Position numbers and translations under genes: made by a program
Assembly (NCBI GenBank): GCA_036362985.1
Contig: JAYGXS010000002.1
Location: 11,310,547 to 11,374,546, forward strand
Origin: Ligula intestinalis
Lineage: Eukaryota; Platyhelminthes; Cestoda; Diphyllobothriidea; Diphyllobothriidae
Direction: 5' to 3'
Length of the DNA: 64,000 bases
In this document: positions 62,001 to 64,000 of the stretch, piece by piece
Layout: the number at the start of each line of letters is the position of its first letter
How positions within the stretch are numbered: position 1 is the stretch's first letter
The notes under the pieces: generated by a model
Told to the model about the DNA's origin: nothing
Seen by the model: the letters and a program-made list of their open reading frames with translations, nothing else
Database searches by the model: none

Positions 62001-63345
62001 ACGACTGATGCCTGTCAACAGGGCGGTCGTCAACCGTTCTGGAAGCTCATCGGCTTCAACGGCAGCTTTGAAGAAGCCAAGATAGATCTTAAAAAGAACA
62101 GCCGCAAGTGAAGCCGTAGGACTACTGGCTCCGTCGGGTTGCGGATCACTTGGAGCTGCATCCTTTTTACTTATTGGGATACAAGACAACAGTACAATAG
62201 CATAGTACTTTGCCCGTTGGACGAGGTTTGGACGGAAGAGAAGAATTCGAAGTTGCTCCACGAGGAGAGACTTCAGGGTGGGGTGCTGTGCAACTGAGGA
62301 AGAGGTAAGTTAACTAAAGATGTCGCCTACTAAGACCACGCAACTTGTGAATCACTCCAGACGTAACATTTTTACTCCGATCACCCAATTTGTTCACAAG
62401 TATCCCCATTATGGCCTGGGAAACATAAACGTTGAAAAGAAAATGGATCTACCTCACGACTTTCCTGCTTTCGTGACACTAGTTTAATCAGAGAATCTAG
62501 ACAACATTTTGATAATCTCAATTTAATTTACTCAATGCATGGTTCTTTTCCGCGGGTATGGTATCCATCATGAGAACGTTCTAGAGAATAAGGGCGTCAC
62601 ACTTTAACGAAATGCATTACCTCGAGGGCCGATATGAAACGGGAATACATTTGCTTCAGTTGGTTCTCGAAATACCACAAAGACAGAACGTACTCACGTG
62701 AATTCGGCGGTAGCTTAGTGCTGCCGGCAGAATCTTTTACAGACAAATCTTCCAACGGCGCATTAGAAAATTTTTTGAGCACTTCAAATGGACGCTTCTC
62801 GAAACTAATTAGACATCTCGTACTAGGAAGAAGGGCACCGTCGAAGAGATCCGTAAGAACATCTTGAAAGTTTTAATTTTTGTTCATATATTGTTAGCCA
62901 AACAAACCTATGGCCTTCAAACAGATCTCCTTCTTAGCAGGTGAAATCATATTTAGTAGGGAGTCCAAATGGCGGAGGCACTGCCTGGGTTTCGCCTTCA
63001 CTAGGTAAGCAAGTGCAATGACTCTGTCACGGCCAGTGCCCCGTCTGAGGACGGTCGACAACCACTCGCGTGTCATCTTGTCCTCAGCTGAGTAAAGGTC
63101 ACTGTCGTCCATGTGGTCATTTCCGGTGATGTATTGTTCAAAAATGTTTTTTGCTTGGGTCTCATAGAACCCGATATTGAACGGTGGAGCTTCAGTTGAG
63201 CTCAAACGGGACCTCTAGAAATATGAATTGAGCGCGTTTGTTCACACAAATTGGCTTGCTTACCTTGTCACTATACCAAGGTTGTGCCATTTTACTGGAA
63301 GCTATTTGCGCGGGTCTGCTTCTAGTAAAACGGACAAGAATAAAC
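46856..63345 (-). CDS. CEBPZ: CCAAT/enhancer-binding protein zeta (NOC1/MAK21 family), 15 exons, 5' end not found
   Basis: Family members (yeast Noc1/Mak21) work in the nucleolus with Noc2 in assembling and exporting 60S ribosomal precursors. Minus-strand exons in order: 63264-63345, 62908-63214, 62621-62862, 62532-62580, 62453-62496, 62340-62415, 61982-62293, 61063-61211, 59142-59405, 57034-57550, 54774-54903, 53131-53219, 52531-52599, 51505-51718, 46856-47060. All introns are GT..AG and every phase fits. The total is 2,749 nt, about 915 codons, with no stop before TAG at 46856-46858. Diagnostic text: LSLWYFENQLKQ, GILVNKLGD, LLFRPNLVQRAKYYAI, LTTALLTGISRVAPYL, ALNFLFHFTS, DRYYQ|SLYRKL, HPTVSLFANNLLTGQ, LFMSAEEVGNL. 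The vertebrate protein is near 1,050 residues, so 100-200 N-terminal residues lie upstream. Introns are 35-49 bp among the first seven exons and 0.5-4.4 kb later. Confidence 0.93.
47285..47445 (-). repeat. tRNA-derived SINE in the last CEBPZ intron
   Basis: On the minus strand: GAGCGCGTGGTGCAATGATT (box A-like), GGGGGTTCAAACCC, then the family core GACTAGCTGATGACGGCTAA and CCAGAAATGGCCATTCC. The head shows box B-like text twice, suggesting a rearranged tRNA part. It is transcribed in the sense direction with CEBPZ. Confidence 0.6.
47460..50626 (+). pseudogene. RTE-like LINE, nearly full length, antisense inside CEBPZ intron
   Basis: An apurinic-type endonuclease (from about 47832) shows SVNAPTSAAEQQDK, VAGDWNGRTG (48093-48122), TWYSNDGRTASQIDYILV and GSDHALV. 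The reverse transcriptase shows MENYRGISHTDVAAKI (49265), KAVCFVDFAAAFDSIHRES, GVRQGCVL and the catalytic DYADDIALL (YADD at 49762-49773). The C-terminal IRSVLLYGCECWAVRAEDE and RRLRWFGHALRRPP follow. It ends ACAAGTACAAGTAAGTAA at 50609-50626, an end repeat typical of RTE-type elements. Breaks: TAG at 48213, TGA near 48365, adjacent stops near 48833, and frameshifts near 49130, 49260, 49665. The 5' limit is uncertain. Host gene transcription runs the other way. Confidence 0.85.
50628..50745 (-). repeat. SINE fragment abutting the LINE 3' end
   Basis: On the minus strand: GGGTTCGAAACTCG (box B-like), then GACTGGCTGATGACGCCTAA and CCAGAAATAGCCATTCC. It begins directly after the LINE's terminal AAGTAA. 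The LINE probably inserted next to or into it. Confidence 0.6.
51079..51361. repeat. Inverted repeat with ~90-bp arms around a SINE core
   Basis: The left arm at about 51079-51172 and the right arm at about 51267-51361 are near-perfect reverse complements: AACTCATCTGTCCCGCTCTG pairs with CAGAGCGGGACAGATGAGTT. The 95-bp loop holds the SINE core (CCATTTCTGACTTACTGGCC). Each arm also matches the distal part of the SINE family at 14.2 and 18.05 kb. This is therefore a pair of SINE ends facing each other. It lies in the last CEBPZ intron, about 145 nt after the exon 14 donor, and would form a strong hairpin in the pre-mRNA. Confidence 0.75.
51505..54903 (-). CDS. CEBPZ: CEBPZ exons 11-14: charged tail
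   Basis: Exon 11 (54774-54903) encodes SKPEKIVPKKTAIQRAKTLA and SDERFIH. Exon 12 (53131-53219) encodes SYFNFLEKSGAKKAEDSDAS and DDEFDSYL. Exon 13 (52531-52599, 69 nt) encodes KHEKGLIPDDVDEDEELSD. Exon 14 (51505-51718) encodes a run of acidic residues, DSDPEIATDSEDDEELEADD, as in the acidic tails of homologues. Splice sites are all canonical. The repeated text GTAGGAATCGAACTC within exon 12 looks like a tRNA box B only by chance. Confidence 0.9.
54290..54385 (+). repeat. Half copy of the 58.3-kb foldback family
   Basis: TGCGCATGACCATGACTATT, TTCCCGACGAAATCCGAAAC and GTTCCAGTGATCG repeat the right half of the element at 58343-58494 with changes. The left arm is absent or unrecognisable. It lies in CEBPZ intron 11. 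Confidence 0.6.
54904..57033. other. CEBPZ intron 10: nothing recognised
   Basis: Frames of 66-140 codons occur on both strands (for example 56149-56571 plus) without motifs. The open frame at 56149 overlaps minus-strand frames and has no splice context consistent with a nested gene. Confidence 0.35.
57034..57550 (-). CDS. CEBPZ: CEBPZ exon 10: acidic linker and SLFANNLL region
   Basis: The longest exon (517 nt) starts exactly at an ATG after CCTGCCTACGCAG, but it continues exon 9 in phase 0, so the methionine is probably internal. It encodes an acidic linker (DSDEEVFIDV, ENEEEEGE) and then YDASARDPRFARALHHPCWQ. The family block HPTVSLFANNLLTGQ and the GNPFDDLSVLQFIERFAYKK motif follow. In the family this is the last well-conserved part before the charged tail. 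The donor is GCGG|GTAGGA. Confidence 0.92.
57857..57893. repeat. CG/CA simple repeat
   Basis: An alternating CGCGCGCGCGCACACATG stretch continues into a CACACACGCACG run in CEBPZ intron 9. Alternating purine-pyrimidine tracts can adopt Z-DNA. Nothing else is claimed. Confidence 0.8.
58343..58494. mobile_element. Foldback/MITE-like element with 47-bp inverted arms
   Basis: The left arm 58343-58389 (GCGACCACTGGAACATTATT ... CGGATTCCC) and right arm 58448-58494 are reverse complements with about two mismatches. The spacer is about 58 bp. The element lies in CEBPZ intron 9. A diverged half copy is at 54290-54385, which argues for a dispersed family and not for a local accident. No target duplication is clear, and the family is unknown. 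Confidence 0.75.
59142..61211 (-). CDS. CEBPZ: CEBPZ exons 8 and 9: C-terminal part of the helical core
   Basis: Exon 8 (61063-61211) encodes SVFRLVHLTSNFTISLQALN and ends RYYQ at CAG|GTAAGG. Exon 9 (59142-59405) starts SLYRKLADQ and encodes LIYQSMLADEDAERRAAFVQ and the helix FISAAFILLEKL. It ends LQAT at ACG|GTATTT. That donor is less canonical, but it keeps phase 0 with exon 10. The intron between them (59406-61062) contains the piggyBac-like MITE at 59551. Confidence 0.88.
59547..59636. mobile_element. piggyBac-like MITE, 82 bp between TTAA sites
   Basis: TTAA at 59547-59550 and 59633-59636 flank an 82-bp element. Its ends are inverted repeats: CACGTTGACTGCTAC at the left and GTCGCAGTCAAAGTG at the right (13 of 15 matching when complemented). 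TTAA target sites and YTTTGACTGC-type termini are characteristic of piggyBac transposons. The element is non-autonomous. It lies in CEBPZ intron 8. Confidence 0.7.
61982..63345 (-). CDS. CEBPZ: CEBPZ exons 1-7 (of those seen): N-terminal half of the CBF/Mak21 helical repeat region
   Basis: Seven exons are separated by six tiny introns: 49, 45, 40, 35, 37 and 46 bp. Exon 1 encodes MAQPWYSDK; exon 2 a helical segment ending KKEICLKAI; exon 3 RPFEVLKKF and LWYFENQLKQ. Exons 4 and 5 are micro-exons of 49 and 44 nt (MDTIPAEKNHAL and SLIKLVSRKQESRE). Exon 6 encodes GILVNKLGD and exon 7 LLFRPNLVQRAKYYAI to PYLSG. The exon 6 donor is the weakest site: GTGGTC at 62339 gives LL and GTCTTA gives RV at the junction. 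The micro-exons were placed from phase and family similarity. Confidence 0.88.
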
Positions 63346-64000
63346 CTGAAAAAGGAAGTAAAAGTTGCTGAGTTATTGGCTGTCATTCGGAATAATAACT
63401 GCACTTTTTAGTGAAGAAAACTAAGCAGAAATTGACTTGTACCATAATCAATAGTTAGAGCCTTGTTGAACAGCATAATAAGGTAGGATGGGATACGTCT
63501 TCTTAATGGTTAATAACTGATAATGTGTTTACTAACGCTGCCGTAGTAAGTAAAGCTTAATTAAGCTCATTTTGTTAACAGGTAGAAGGTTGATTCATAA
63601 TAATATTTTACCATTACCCGAAATAAATAAAACATGGAAGGTGTGTTAGATCCATTTTTTACAAAAAAACCATCCGAAGCAAAGAAACTCACAAGAAGGC
63701 ACAGATTGTCGTTGAGCTGAACTATCGGCCGCTCGCTCCGCTAACGAATTACTGGCAGGGAGCAGCCTTTAGTCAGAGATATGCGCAAAATGGATGGATT
63801 CAGGAATCCACAAAACAAGAACTGTTCGAGATGCAAATTTAATAACGTCCGGTGTGGTTTATAGCCTGGGACTTTTCGTCAAATGAAGTCTGGTCTCCGG
63901 CTACCGGAACAGTTAGACCCTCCAAAAAGTGCGCATAACTCTTGTTGACTAAAATAATTGATAGTTGTTGCGAAGTAAAATCGCCTAACCTGGATTAATC
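63346..64000. other. Upstream of the first identified CEBPZ exon; further exons probable
   Basis: Exon 63264-63345 starts one base into a codon, so at least one more exon lies upstream. On the minus strand a 105-nt open stretch near 63848-63956 (reading AHFLEGLTVP and DQTSFDEKSQ) follows an acceptor-like TTATTTTAG. It could be such an exon, but no donor with the right phase was found, so it is not annotated as coding. Confidence 0.35.

Noticed and set aside
1..64000. CRISPR arrays, bacterial operons, phage or integron features
   Set aside because: No regularly spaced short repeats or prokaryotic gene structure; introns and transposon types are eukaryotic.

Overview
This window is eukaryotic nuclear DNA, AT-rich and dominated by old mobile elements. 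It has no operons, ribosome-binding sites or long bacterial-type reading frames. Coding sequence occurs as short exons bounded by GT..AG introns. The mix of retroelements (RTE-like and CR1/Jockey-like LINEs, Penelope-like elements whose tails carry hammerhead-ribozyme-like motifs, tRNA-derived SINEs, Tc1/mariner DNA transposons) and a gene with 35-49 bp introns near its 5' end and kilobase introns towards its 3' end fit a parasitic flatworm. A large-genome tapeworm is my best guess. This is inference; no species is claimed.

Layout. 0-6 kb: GC-rich stretch, inverted copies of a dispersed repeat, Penelope-like remnants, one complete-ended Tc1/mariner element. 6.0-7.6 kb: two minus-strand exons, one a duplicate of the end of the other, encoding a SEA-like domain. 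8.3-10.8 kb: a partial Tc1 element and a Penelope-like pseudogene bracketed by inverted ribozyme-like tails. 12.2-18.1 kb: a second Penelope-like pseudogene between 2-kb direct repeats that each contain an inverted SINE pair. 21.4-22.4 kb: a small multi-exon gene for a putative secreted protein with one in-frame stop. 23.7-32.1 kb: nested dispersed repeats and two Tc1/mariner copies. 33.4 kb: a minus-strand thyroglobulin type-1 exon. 34.9-35.6 kb: a two-unit tandem repeat. 36.1-36.7 kb: another Penelope-like tail. 41.8-45.0 kb: three CR1-like LINE fragments in opposing orientations. 45.9-46.7 kb: RTE remnant.

The one gene identified with confidence runs on the minus strand from beyond the right edge of usable exons (63345) to its stop at 46856. 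It is CEBPZ (NOC1/MAK21 family), a ribosome-biogenesis factor. Fifteen exons join with consistent phases into 2,749 nt, about 915 residues, with only the N-terminus missing. Its last intron (4.4 kb) houses an antisense RTE-like LINE between SINEs; other introns hold a long inverted repeat, a foldback element and a tiny TTAA-flanked piggyBac-like MITE.

Most other sequence is decayed transposon or unrecognised. No complete active mobile element, CRISPR array or prokaryotic feature was seen.
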